DNA from: Spirochaetota bacterium
Lineage (GTDB): Bacteria > Spirochaetota > Spirochaetia > Treponematales > Breznakiellaceae
Assembly: GCA_023406985.1 (NCBI GenBank)
Contig: JAEXTK010000116.1
Span: forward strand, 1 to 5,954
Length of the DNA: 5,954 nt
Reading direction: 5' to 3'
Part shown: one piece after another, positions 1 through 5,686 of the stretch
How positions within the stretch are numbered: the first letter of the stretch is position 1
Layout: every line of letters begins with the position of its first letter
The notes under the pieces: model-generated
Database searches by the model: none
What the model was told of the DNA's origin: nothing
Seen by the model: the letters and a program-made list of their open reading frames with translations, nothing else
Program-made: the position numbers and the translations under genes

Positions 1-164
1 GACCCGAGGTCTTCCCTTGCGGGATGTTCCCTCCCAGCGCAGGGCCAACCGGTCGCCGGCTCCCAAATCCCGTCGGACCTAGGATACTCCGCTTCGAGCC
101 GCATGCAACAATCATAAAGTCTGTGACATGACCTGCGCGCGGTTCCCGGTAGTCGAGAGGTGGG
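1..164. other. Unassigned left-edge region
   Basis: No recognisable gene lies here. The minus strand has an open frame from an ATG at 114-112 running off the left edge (38 codons visible). Its third positions are clearly less GC-rich than in the neighbouring genes, and the peptide resembles nothing I know, so I do not call it. The region is more AT-rich around 100-125 and holds a minus-strand promoter-like element at 81-108. Downstream of that element the minus strand is GC-rich with short potential hairpins, for example GACC-CGA-GGTC at 1-11. The TauE-family stop codon sits within a small 5-bp hairpin (GGGCT/AGCCC) that has no T tract, so no convincing terminator is visible. Confidence 0.5.
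81..108 (-). promoter_or_regulatory. Weak promoter-like element facing the left edge
   Basis: Read on the minus strand, TTGCAT (108-103) is separated by 16 bp from TATCCT (86-81). The matches to sigma70 consensus are partial (3/6 and 4/6). A start would be expected near 74. Unlike the promoters of the four protein genes here, no ATG or GTG lies 6-7 bases after the -10 box, so the target would be a non-coding RNA or a gene with a leader beginning beyond position 1. This is an inference from spacing only. Confidence 0.3.
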
Positions 165-917
165 CTACCTGAGCCCGAGGTAGAGGCCCCCGACGAGGGC
201 GAGTACGATGAGGAAGATGCGGTAGGGTTTCTCCGGTATGAGGCGCACGATGCGGACGCCGACGAGGGTGGCAGCGACGGCGATCGGGGCGACGGCGAGG
301 TCGGCCAGGAGGGTGCCGGCGGTGATGGTGCGCCAGGAAAGGATATGGAAGGGGACCTTCGTAAGGTTGATGATGCAGAAGAACCAGACGGAGGTGCCGA
401 GGATGCCGCTCTTGGCGAGGCCCGAGGAGAGGAGATAGAGGCCCATGACCGGACCGGCGGCGTTGCCGACCATGGAGGCGAAGCCGGCGAGGAGGCCGAG
501 GGGGGCCGCGGCAGCCCAATTCTCGCTCAGGGTGAACCTGCCGCCGCGGAGTTCGCGGACGGCCATGAGGGCGGCGCTGAGGAGGATGAGGGCCGCCATG
601 ACCAGACGGAACGCGCGGTCGGGGATGGCGCCGCCCACGAGGACGCCGAGCAGGATGCCGGCGAGGGCCCAGGGAAGGGTCCTGAGGAGGTGGGCGACGC
701 TCGCGGATTTTCGGTAGCTCCAGACCGCGACGAGGTCGGCGACGATGAGGACGCCGAGGAGGAGGCCGGAGGACGCCTTGGCGCCGAAGAGGGCGGCGAG
801 CAGGGGCACGGCAATGAGGGCGCCGCCGTCGAGGCCCGCCTTGGCGAATCCGATGAGTACGGCGGAAAAGGCGAGGGCGGCCCAGCGGAGCGCGTCCATC
901 GATGCGATGAAGTCCAT
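165..917 (-). CDS. TauE/SafE-family membrane exporter
   Basis: This 250-residue polytopic inner-membrane protein belongs to the TauE/SafE family (often annotated as sulfite exporter or UPF0721), whose members are proposed to export sulfite, sulfoacetate or related organosulfur anions. The sequence shows about eight hydrophobic segments arranged as two repeats. The first repeat has the family-like signature GFAKAGLDGG at residues 23-32, then a helix with a buried acidic residue (VADLVAVWSYR, D61). The second carries GFASMVGNAAGP and a later NLTKVPFH stretch, matching the conserved asparagine/lysine features of the repeat. Length is normal for the family. The ATG at 917 is preferred to the internal Met7 because a -10-like box lies six bases upstream. 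It is transcribed divergently from the HAD gene. The substrate cannot be predicted, and no sulfur-metabolism gene is in view. Confidence 0.9.
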   Translation of the reverse strand: MDFIASMDALRWAALAFSAVLIGFAKAGLDGGALIAVPLLAALFGAKASSGLLLGVLIVADLVAVWSYRKSASVAHLLRTLPWALAGILLGVLVGGAIPDRAFRLVMAALILLSAALMAVRELRGGRFTLSENWAAAAPLGLLAGFASMVGNAAGPVMGLYLLSSGLAKSGILGTSVWFFCIINLTKVPFHILSWRTITAGTLLADLAVAPIAVAATLVGVRIVRLIPEKPYRIFLIVLALVGGLYLGLR

Positions 918-923
918 GCGGCC

Positions 924-952
924 AGCCTACCGCTCCCGGGGCGGCGGGGCAA
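924..952 (-). promoter_or_regulatory. Promoter candidate of the TauE/SafE gene
   Basis: On the minus strand TTGCCC (952-947), a 17-bp spacer and TAGGCT (929-924) are followed by only six bases before the ATG. The -35 matches consensus at 4/6 and the -10 at 3/6 (TAnnnT). The nearest purine-rich stretch (GGGAG) lies about 15 bases upstream of the ATG and within the promoter spacer, too far to be a normal ribosome binding site. The geometry predicts a leaderless or nearly leaderless mRNA. Confidence 0.45.
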
Positions 953-1008
953 GGGTTCATCGATTTCAAATACGAATGATTCTTCTCCGTCGCGGCGACA
1001 TGCGAACG

Positions 1009-1026
1009 CTCGATATCCGCATCGAG
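1009..1026. repeat. Inverted repeat in the divergent intergenic region
   Basis: CTCGAT and ATCGAG form a perfect 6-bp inverted repeat around a 6-bp centre. It lies between the two divergent promoters, about 80 bp upstream of the HAD -35 box and about 57 bp upstream of the exporter -35 box. It could be an operator or could be chance; no known binding-site family is recognised. Confidence 0.3.
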
Positions 1027-1104
1027 AGCCGGGTTCCGGCGCGCGTCATCGCCGTGTCGATGGTCATCCCGCATCCTACCCGATCATGGCGGCCCGGGCC
1101 CGCC

Positions 1105-1134
1105 TTGGCGCGGGCGCCCGCTTCGTGCCACAAT
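1105..1134 (+). promoter_or_regulatory. Promoter candidate of the HAD gene, with palindromic spacer
   Basis: TTGGCG (1105-1110), an 18-bp spacer and CACAAT (1129-1134) are followed by seven bases and the ATG at 1142. The -10 matches consensus at 5/6 and the -35 at 4/6. No Shine-Dalgarno sequence is present between the -10 and the start. The spacer contains a perfect 12-bp palindrome, GCGGGCGCCCGC (1110-1121). A second perfect palindrome, GGCCCGGGCC (1091-1100), lies just upstream of the -35. These could be operator sites, but G/C palindromes are common in such DNA. Confidence 0.5.
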
Positions 1135-1141
1135 CCCGCCC

Positions 1142-1945
1142 ATGCAGCCCATCGCCGGCCTCACCGCAGCCCAAGCCCGCCGCGTACGCTACGTCCTCAT
1201 GGACATCGACGACACCCTCACCCGCGAGGGGAAGCTCCTCGCTTCCTCGTTCAGCGCGCTCTGGAGGCTCAAGGGGGCGGGGCTCGTCGTGATCCCGGTC
1301 ACCGGGCGTCCGGCCGGTTGGTGCGACCTCATCGCCCGCGAATGGCCGGTGGACGGCGTCGTGGGGGAGAACGGGGCGCTCGCCTTCTGGGAGGAGCGCG
1401 GCGGCCGCCTGCCCGCCCTCAAGCAGGCCTTTCACCCCGCCGCGGTCCGGAACGACCACCCGGTCCTCGCCCGCGTGCGCGAACGGGCCGTGGCCGAAGT
1501 ATCCGGCCTCCGCGTGGCGAAGGACCAGTTCGCCCGCCTCTTCGACCTCGCCCTGGACTTCGCCGAGGAGGATCCCGTCCTCCCGCTGTCCGATGCGCAG
1601 CGCGTGAAGGCGATCGCCGAGGAGGAGGGCGCGGTCGCCAAGGTTTCGTCCATCCACGTGAACGTCTGGATGGGCGCCTACGACAAGCTCTCCATGGCGG
1701 AACGGTTCCTCTCCGAGCGCTTCGGCTGGGACAGCCGCACGGAGCTGGACCGCGTCGTTTTCGTGGGCGATTCGCCCAACGACGAGCCCATGTTCGCGCG
1801 CTTTCCGCTCGCCTGCGCGGTAGCCAACATCCGGCGCTACTCGGGCCTCATAGGGACGCTCCCCGCCTTCGTCGCCGAGGCCGAGTGCGGGGAAGGGTTC
1901 GCGGAGATCGCGGAGGCCCTGCTCACAGCCACTTCCGCCTCTTGA
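1142..1945 (+). CDS. HAD-IIB family phosphatase
   Basis: This 267-residue cytoplasmic haloacid-dehalogenase-superfamily hydrolase is probably a Mg2+-dependent phosphatase of a small phosphorylated metabolite. Motif I is DIDDT at 21-25, with D21 the expected nucleophile and D23 the acid/base. Motif II is the threonine in PVTGRP (T54). The GENGA stretch at 75-79 is typical of the IIB group (Cof, sucrose-phosphatase and mannosyl-3-phosphoglycerate-phosphatase relatives). The C2-type cap follows. YDKL supplies the motif III lysine (K182), and VGDSPNDEPMF supplies motif IV (D210 and D214). All catalytic residues are intact and the length is usual. The substrate is not predictable, although sugar phosphates are favoured by family membership. 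The ATG at 1142 is supported by the promoter seven bases upstream and by the conserved strand beginning at residue 15. The 3' end overlaps corA on the other strand by 23 bp. Confidence 0.93.
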   Translation: MQPIAGLTAAQARRVRYVLMDIDDTLTREGKLLASSFSALWRLKGAGLVVIPVTGRPAGWCDLIAREWPVDGVVGENGALAFWEERGGRLPALKQAFHPAAVRNDHPVLARVRERAVAEVSGLRVAKDQFARLFDLALDFAEEDPVLPLSDAQRVKAIAEEEGAVAKVSSIHVNVWMGAYDKLSMAERFLSERFGWDSRTELDRVVFVGDSPNDEPMFARFPLACAVANIRRYSGLIGTLPAFVAEAECGEGFAEIAEALLTATSAS

Positions 1946-3029
1946 AGAAGACGATCATGCCGAGGGCGATCGTGCCCATGGCGGCCCAGGTCAGCGGATA
2001 GCCCCAAGGGTGTTCCAGCTCCGGCATGTAGCGGAAGTTCATGCCGTAGACGCCGACGATGAAGGTCAGCGGGATGAAGATCGTGGAAATGATGGTGAGG
2101 ACCTTCATCACCTCGTTCATGCGGTTGGACACGGACGAGAGGTTCACCTCCAAGACGCCGGCCATGATTTCCCGATAGCTTTCCAGGGTTTCCGCGGCTT
2201 GGATCACGTTGTCGTGGAGGTCCTTGAGGAAGGGCTCGAGCTCTTCGGAGATCAGGGACGAGTCCAAGCGGAGCAGCGCGGCCACGTTCTCGCGGAGCGG
2301 CCAGACCGCGCGCCGCATGCGCACGATCTCCTGCTTGACCGCCTGCACCTCCCGCATGAAGGTCTGGCCCGATTCCTCGGTGGCCCGCATCTCGAAATCT
2401 TCCAGCTCTGTCCTCAGGTGGTCCAGGACGAGGAAGTAGGAGTCCACGATGGAGTCCACGATGCCGTAGGCCAGGTAGTCCGGCCCCATCTTGCGGATGC
2501 GGCCGAGGTTCGCGTCGATCCTCCTGCGGATCGGGTCGAAGGAGTCGCCGGCCTGCTCCTGGAAGGTGATGACGGTGTCGCGGGTCAGGACGATGCTGAT
2601 CTGCTCGTATTCGGGACCGCCGACGCCCCAGTTCTCTCCCTCGAAGGTCTCCTTCCAGGTGATGGCCTTGAGGGTGATGAAGAGGTAGTCGTCGAACTCT
2701 TCCACTTTCGGCCGATGCTCGGTGTTGAGGATGTCTTCCACGGTCAGCGGGTGGACCTTGTAGGCCTCGGCGATGCGCGCGACGGCGGTGGAGTCCTTGA
2801 GGCCGTTGACGTTGATCCAGTTGATGCCGCCGGGGTTCCGATAGGTGAGGAGCTCGTCCACGGTCAGGGCCGACTTGGTCCAACAGCCTATGGGATCGTA
2901 GCCGATCACGGAAAGCACCATGTCGGTGGGCTTCCGATCGCCGACGTATACGGGACTCCCCGGGGGCTGGCCGAGGTCCGGCCGTTCCACGCGGGGGAGC
3001 GGTCGGCGCGTCTTGTGCCGCTTCTTCAT
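1923..3029 (-). CDS. corA: Magnesium/cobalt transporter CorA
   Basis: This 368-residue inner-membrane protein forms pentameric channels for Mg2+ (and Co2+) uptake in this family. The large cytoplasmic N-terminal domain includes the conserved WINVNGL (71-77), HPLTVEDILN (93-102) and FDPIR (164-168) stretches. A long stalk helix leads into SSVSNRMNEVMKVLT, followed by TM1 (about 310-328). The signature YGMNF selectivity loop has GMN at 329-331. TM2 spans about 344-362 and the chain ends in the characteristic basic tail KRRKWL. All hallmarks are intact and the length is typical of the longer CorA group. The N-terminus is basic (KKRHKTRR). The ATG at 3029 is kept because the conserved PPGSPVYVGD begins at residue 22 and no other start lies between. 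No Shine-Dalgarno sequence is seen. The gene lies 56 bases downstream of a same-strand tRNA and overlaps the HAD gene at its 3' end. Confidence 0.97.
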   Translation of the reverse strand: MKKRHKTRRPLPRVERPDLGQPPGSPVYVGDRKPTDMVLSVIGYDPIGCWTKSALTVDELLTYRNPGGINWINVNGLKDSTAVARIAEAYKVHPLTVEDILNTEHRPKVEEFDDYLFITLKAITWKETFEGENWGVGGPEYEQISIVLTRDTVITFQEQAGDSFDPIRRRIDANLGRIRKMGPDYLAYGIVDSIVDSYFLVLDHLRTELEDFEMRATEESGQTFMREVQAVKQEIVRMRRAVWPLRENVAALLRLDSSLISEELEPFLKDLHDNVIQAAETLESYREIMAGVLEVNLSSVSNRMNEVMKVLTIISTIFIPLTFIVGVYGMNFRYMPELEHPWGYPLTWAAMGTIALGMIVFFKRRKWL

Positions 3030-3035
3030 GATTCA

Positions 3036-3064
3036 ACGATACGCCGGGGTTATCCGTTCAGCAA
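3036..3064 (-). promoter_or_regulatory. Promoter candidate of corA
   Basis: On the minus strand TTGCTG (3064-3059), a 17-bp spacer and TATCGT (3041-3036) are followed by six bases (TGAATC) and the ATG. Matches are partial: -35 at 3/6 and -10 at 4/6. It lies wholly in the gap between the tRNA 3' end and corA, so corA could be expressed both from it and by read-through from the strong tRNA promoter. The spacing predicts a leaderless mRNA. No M-box or other magnesium riboswitch is possible in so short a leader. Confidence 0.45.
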
Positions 3065-3085
3065 GAGGAAGGGGGATCGAAAGGT

Positions 3086-3159
3086 TGACCCGGACCTGAT
3101 TCGAACAGGCGACCTGCTGCTTAGGAGGCAGCCGCTCTATCCAGCTGAGCTACCGGGTC
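3086..3159 (-). tRNA. tRNA-Arg (anticodon CCT)
   Basis: This 74-nt cloverleaf is fully paired. The acceptor stem is GACCCGG with CCGGGTC and discriminator A. The D arm is GCTC/GAGC around AGCTGGATA. The anticodon stem is GCTGC/GCAGC around loop CTCCTAA, giving anticodon CCT, which reads the arginine codon AGG. The variable loop is AGGTC. The T stem is GCCTG/CAGGT around TTCGAAT, with one G-T pair. The bases after the discriminator are ACC, so the 3' CCA is not encoded and must be added by the tRNA nucleotidyltransferase. No intrinsic terminator (hairpin plus T run) is visible before corA 56 bases downstream. Confidence 0.97.
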
Positions 3160-3188
3160 GGTCGGCGCGGTTCGCACCGTGCCGAACA

Positions 3189-3217
3189 TTTATAGGACAA
3201 ATAAGCAGATATGTCAA
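3189..3217 (-). promoter_or_regulatory. Strong sigma70-type promoter of the tRNA gene
   Basis: On the minus strand a perfect TTGACA (3217-3212), a 17-bp AT-rich spacer and TATAAA (3194-3189, 5/6 match) stand about 30 bases upstream of the tRNA 5' end. Transcription is expected to start near 3182-3180, giving a leader of about 20 nt for RNase P to remove. The segment just after the -10 is GC-rich (GTTCGGCACGG), as is common at stringently controlled stable-RNA promoters. This is the best consensus match in the window. Confidence 0.9.
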
Positions 3218-3241
3218 TTTAGGCAAAGAGGCGGGCCGCGC

Positions 3242-3270
3242 TTGTGGAAAAGAGGGGCAGAGTCGATACT
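3242..3270 (+). promoter_or_regulatory. Promoter candidate of the histidine kinase gene
   Basis: TTGTGG (3242-3247), a 17-bp spacer and GATACT (3265-3270) are followed by seven bases and the ATG at 3278. Matches are 3/6 and 4/6. The only purine-rich stretch, GAGGGG at 3252-3257, is 20 bases from the ATG and lies inside the promoter spacer. The -35 is 24 bp from the -35 of the divergent tRNA promoter, so the two polymerase sites lie back to back and may interfere. Confidence 0.45.
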
Positions 3271-3277
3271 TATCCCG

Positions 3278-5686
3278 ATGGATCTTCCCCTCATGCTCGA
3301 TAAGCGCACTCTCGCGGCAGTCTTCTGCGGCGGGAGTTTCACGCTTGCCCTCTTCCTCCTCGTACTCCGCGCGGCCTCCCCGCGGTACAAAGGACTGTTC
3401 CGGTGGGCGCTCGGGGACGCCACGATGGGCCTCGGCTTCGCCTTCCTTTTCGGCACTCATCACGATCCCTTGCGCGGCATCGTGCTCGCGAATACGCTGA
3501 TCGTCCTCGGGCTCTCCTTCGTGGGGAACGGGACCTGGCGCTTCTTGGAGAAGTCGCGGCGATGGACGCCGGCCGCCTTCCTTCCGCCGCTGCTCATCGC
3601 CCCGGTATTGTTCCACTTCTCCGTCACCGCGCCCTCCGCGTATGCCCGTATCATCACCGTGTCCCTCTTCCTGGCGGCCCAATTCGCGGCTTCGGCCGCC
3701 GTCCTCCTCATCCGGTTCCCGTATGAGCGCAAGGGCGCGGCACGGTTCACCGCGGGATCCTATCTCGCCCTCACCGCCTTCTTCCTCGTCCGCATCCCGC
3801 TGTCGCGGAACGAGACGGTTCCGCTGGTCGATTCGGACACCCTGCTGCAGGCCTCCACCGTCTTCATCATGGCCCTGGGCTGCGTCGGCTGGACCTTCGG
3901 CCTCATGCTCATGGCCGCGACGCGCCTGGCGGAGGAGATCGCCGGCCACGAACGGGCGGCGATCCAGCGCGAGCACGACCTCCGGCTCAAGACCATCATC
4001 GACATCCTGCCCCAGAGCATCGTGCTCAAGGACGCGGAGCACCGCTACCTGGCCTGCAACGCCGCGTTCGCCCGGAGCCTGGGAAAGTCGCAGGAGGAGC
4101 TCATCGGGACCAGCGACGCGGACCACCGTCCCGAGGACGCGGCCCGCACCAGGGCCGCGGAGCTCGCCGTCATGAAGACGGGCGAAAGTTGGGAATCCTT
4201 CGAGCGGACGGAAGCGGGCGGCAAGGAACGCTGGGTGGACACGATCCGGACGGCCGTCCGGGGCGCGGAGGGCGAAGTCCAGGGCGTGCTCACGGTCTTC
4301 CGCGACGTCACCGACCGCGTGCTGTCGGAGCGGGCGCTCCAGGATAGCGAACGGCGATACCGCGACCTCAGCGCCGAGCTGGAACGCCGGGTGGAGCGGC
4401 GCACCGCGGAACTCCGCGAGGCGCGGCGCGACATCGACCTGTTCTTCGATCTGACTCTGGAGTACCTCTGCATCCTCGACTTCAAGGGGCGGTTCCTCAA
4501 GTTGAGCCCGGCATGGACGAAGCAACTCGGCTGGCGCGCCGAGGAGCTCGTGGGCCGGAAGCTGTTCGACTTCGTCCACCCGGATGACCTCAGGGCGACC
4601 CGGCGGCGCGGACTCGGCCTGCTGCGCGGGGACAAGATCACGGACTTCCAAGGCCGCCTCCGCAAGGCGGACGGGGGCTGGATCTGGCTCTCCTGGTCCG
4701 CGGTGGGCGTCCCGGATCGTTCGCTGGTGATCACGTCGGCCCACGACGTCACCGAGCGCAGGGAGACGGAGGAACGGCTCACCGCCGCGCGCGAGGAGGC
4801 CGAGCGGACGAGCCGGGCCAAGAGCCAATTCATCTCCACGATCAGCCATGAACTCAGGACGCCGCTCAACGCCGTGCTCGGCTACGGCAAGCTCCTGGAA
4901 GGCATCGTCCAGGACGAGCGCGGCCTCAATTACCTGCGCTCCATCGGCAGCGCGGGGCGCGCCCTCCTCTCGATCGTCAACGATCTCTTGGACCTGACCA
5001 AGGCGGAGTCGGGCCGCTTGGAGCTGACGCCCGCGCCCGCCGATCCGCGGCATATCCTGGACGAACTCGCGGAAATCTTCCGCTTCGGCGCCGAGGAGAA
5101 GGGTCTGGCCCTGGAATTCCGCGCCTCCGCCCGCGTGCCGCAGACCGTCCTCCTGGACGGGCCGCGCCTGCGCCAGGTCCTCATCAACCTGGTCGGCAAC
5201 GCCGTCAAGTTCACCGATCAGGGATCGGTTACCGTCGCCATCGACGCCGCGGACGAGGAAGCCCGGACGCCGGGAGCGGATCCGCGCGCGACGCGGAAGG
5301 CGACGATCAAGATCGAGGTCGCGGATACCGGCATCGGCATCGAGGAAGGGTACCGCGCCCACCTCTTCGAATCCTTCAGCCAGCAGGACGCGGGGATCGC
5401 GCGGCAGTACGGCGGGACCGGCCTCGGCCTCGCCATCGCCAAGCGGCTCCTGGATCTCATGGGCGGCTCCATACGCTGCGAGGCGGGGGAGGAGCGGGGA
5501 ACCCGTTTCCTCATCGAGATACCGCTGACGACCGTCGCGGGGACGGCGAGCGAGTACATCACCTTCGTCGGGGCGCCGATCCCGCGCGCGGCGGAGGCCG
5601 CCGCGCGGAAGGCGGACCGCGAGCGGAAGGCTAGTTTCCCGGCCGAGCGGCCAGCTCCTCCCAGCGCAGCGTCTTCTGCGCGATGA
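3278..5686 (+). CDS. Membrane sensor histidine kinase, 7TM-PAS-PAS-HisKA-HATPase
   Basis: This 802-residue sensor kinase is expected to autophosphorylate on histidine and pass the phosphate to a response regulator not seen here. From the ATG at 3278 there are about seven membrane segments (near 12-30, 40-59, 67-84, 99-116, 121-145, 158-173, 188-214). Next come PAS 1 (about 236-348), a charged coiled coil (349-385), PAS 2 (about 386-494) and a short coiled coil. HisKA follows with ISHELRTPLN (phospho-acceptor H524). The HATPase has the N box NLVGNAVKFT (N641), G1 box DTGIGI (683-688), F box LFESF and G2 box GGTGLGL (712-718). All catalytic boxes are intact, and there is no receiver domain. A tail of about 48 residues follows the catalytic core. 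The frame is open back to a GTG at 3179, but that start would fall inside the tRNA promoter region and add a non-conserved-looking 33 residues, so I reject it. The ligand is unknown. Confidence 0.95.
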   Translation: MDLPLMLDKRTLAAVFCGGSFTLALFLLVLRAASPRYKGLFRWALGDATMGLGFAFLFGTHHDPLRGIVLANTLIVLGLSFVGNGTWRFLEKSRRWTPAAFLPPLLIAPVLFHFSVTAPSAYARIITVSLFLAAQFAASAAVLLIRFPYERKGAARFTAGSYLALTAFFLVRIPLSRNETVPLVDSDTLLQASTVFIMALGCVGWTFGLMLMAATRLAEEIAGHERAAIQREHDLRLKTIIDILPQSIVLKDAEHRYLACNAAFARSLGKSQEELIGTSDADHRPEDAARTRAAELAVMKTGESWESFERTEAGGKERWVDTIRTAVRGAEGEVQGVLTVFRDVTDRVLSERALQDSERRYRDLSAELERRVERRTAELREARRDIDLFFDLTLEYLCILDFKGRFLKLSPAWTKQLGWRAEELVGRKLFDFVHPDDLRATRRRGLGLLRGDKITDFQGRLRKADGGWIWLSWSAVGVPDRSLVITSAHDVTERRETEERLTAAREEAERTSRAKSQFISTISHELRTPLNAVLGYGKLLEGIVQDERGLNYLRSIGSAGRALLSIVNDLLDLTKAESGRLELTPAPADPRHILDELAEIFRFGAEEKGLALEFRASARVPQTVLLDGPRLRQVLINLVGNAVKFTDQGSVTVAIDAADEEARTPGADPRATRKATIKIEVADTGIGIEEGYRAHLFESFSQQDAGIARQYGGTGLGLAIAKRLLDLMGGSIRCEAGEERGTRFLIEIPLTTVAGTASEYITFVGAPIPRAAEAAARKADRERKASFPAERPAPPSAASSAR
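5585..5607 (-). terminator. Strong GC hairpin downstream of the ABC-F stop (possible terminator)
   Basis: A perfect 10-bp inverted repeat, CGCGCGGCGG and CCGCCGCGCG, encloses a 3-base loop. On the minus strand it begins 24 bases after the ABC-F stop codon, a sensible position for a terminator. It has no following T run, so it would have to be a non-canonical terminator or an RNA 3'-end stabiliser. It also lies in the 3' coding part of the kinase gene, where it encodes an alanine-rich stretch, and may simply reflect GC-rich codon use. Confidence 0.3.

Noticed and set aside
1..80. Possible tmRNA 5' end on the minus strand: the stretch GGTCCGACGGGATTTG recalls the tmRNA GGATTCGACGGGATTTG segment.
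   Set aside because: The nearly invariant TTCGAC reads TCCGAC here, the G-rich acceptor 5' strand expected just upstream is absent, and no A-rich or tag-coding part is in view.
1..114. Minus-strand open frame from the ATG at 114-112 off the left edge (38 codons).
   Set aside because: Third-position GC is well below that of the real genes, the peptide is unrecognisable, and a promoter-like element lies inside it.
956..985. AT-richer patch with the palindrome GAATGATTC in the divergent spacer as a Fur-like box.
   Set aside because: Too short and too far from the GATAATGATAATCATTATC-type consensus to support the call.
345..1292. Long open frames antisense or out of frame to the exporter, HAD, corA and kinase genes (for example plus-strand 345-1292 and minus-strand 3137-5362).
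   Set aside because: They are typical shadow frames of GC-rich DNA: low-complexity Arg/Gly/Glu/Pro-rich products with no domains, opposite genes with intact family motifs.
1951..1977. Inverted repeat ACGATC/GATCGT just after the HAD stop, as a HAD terminator.
   Set aside because: The stem is short with an 11-base loop, there is no T run, and it lies in the codons of CorA TM2.
3179..3277. Upstream GTG start for the histidine kinase, adding 33 residues.
   Set aside because: It would overlap the -10 region of the tRNA promoter, has no ribosome binding site, and the added residues are neither a signal peptide nor GC-rich in codon use; the ATG at 3278 has a promoter at the distance used by the other genes.
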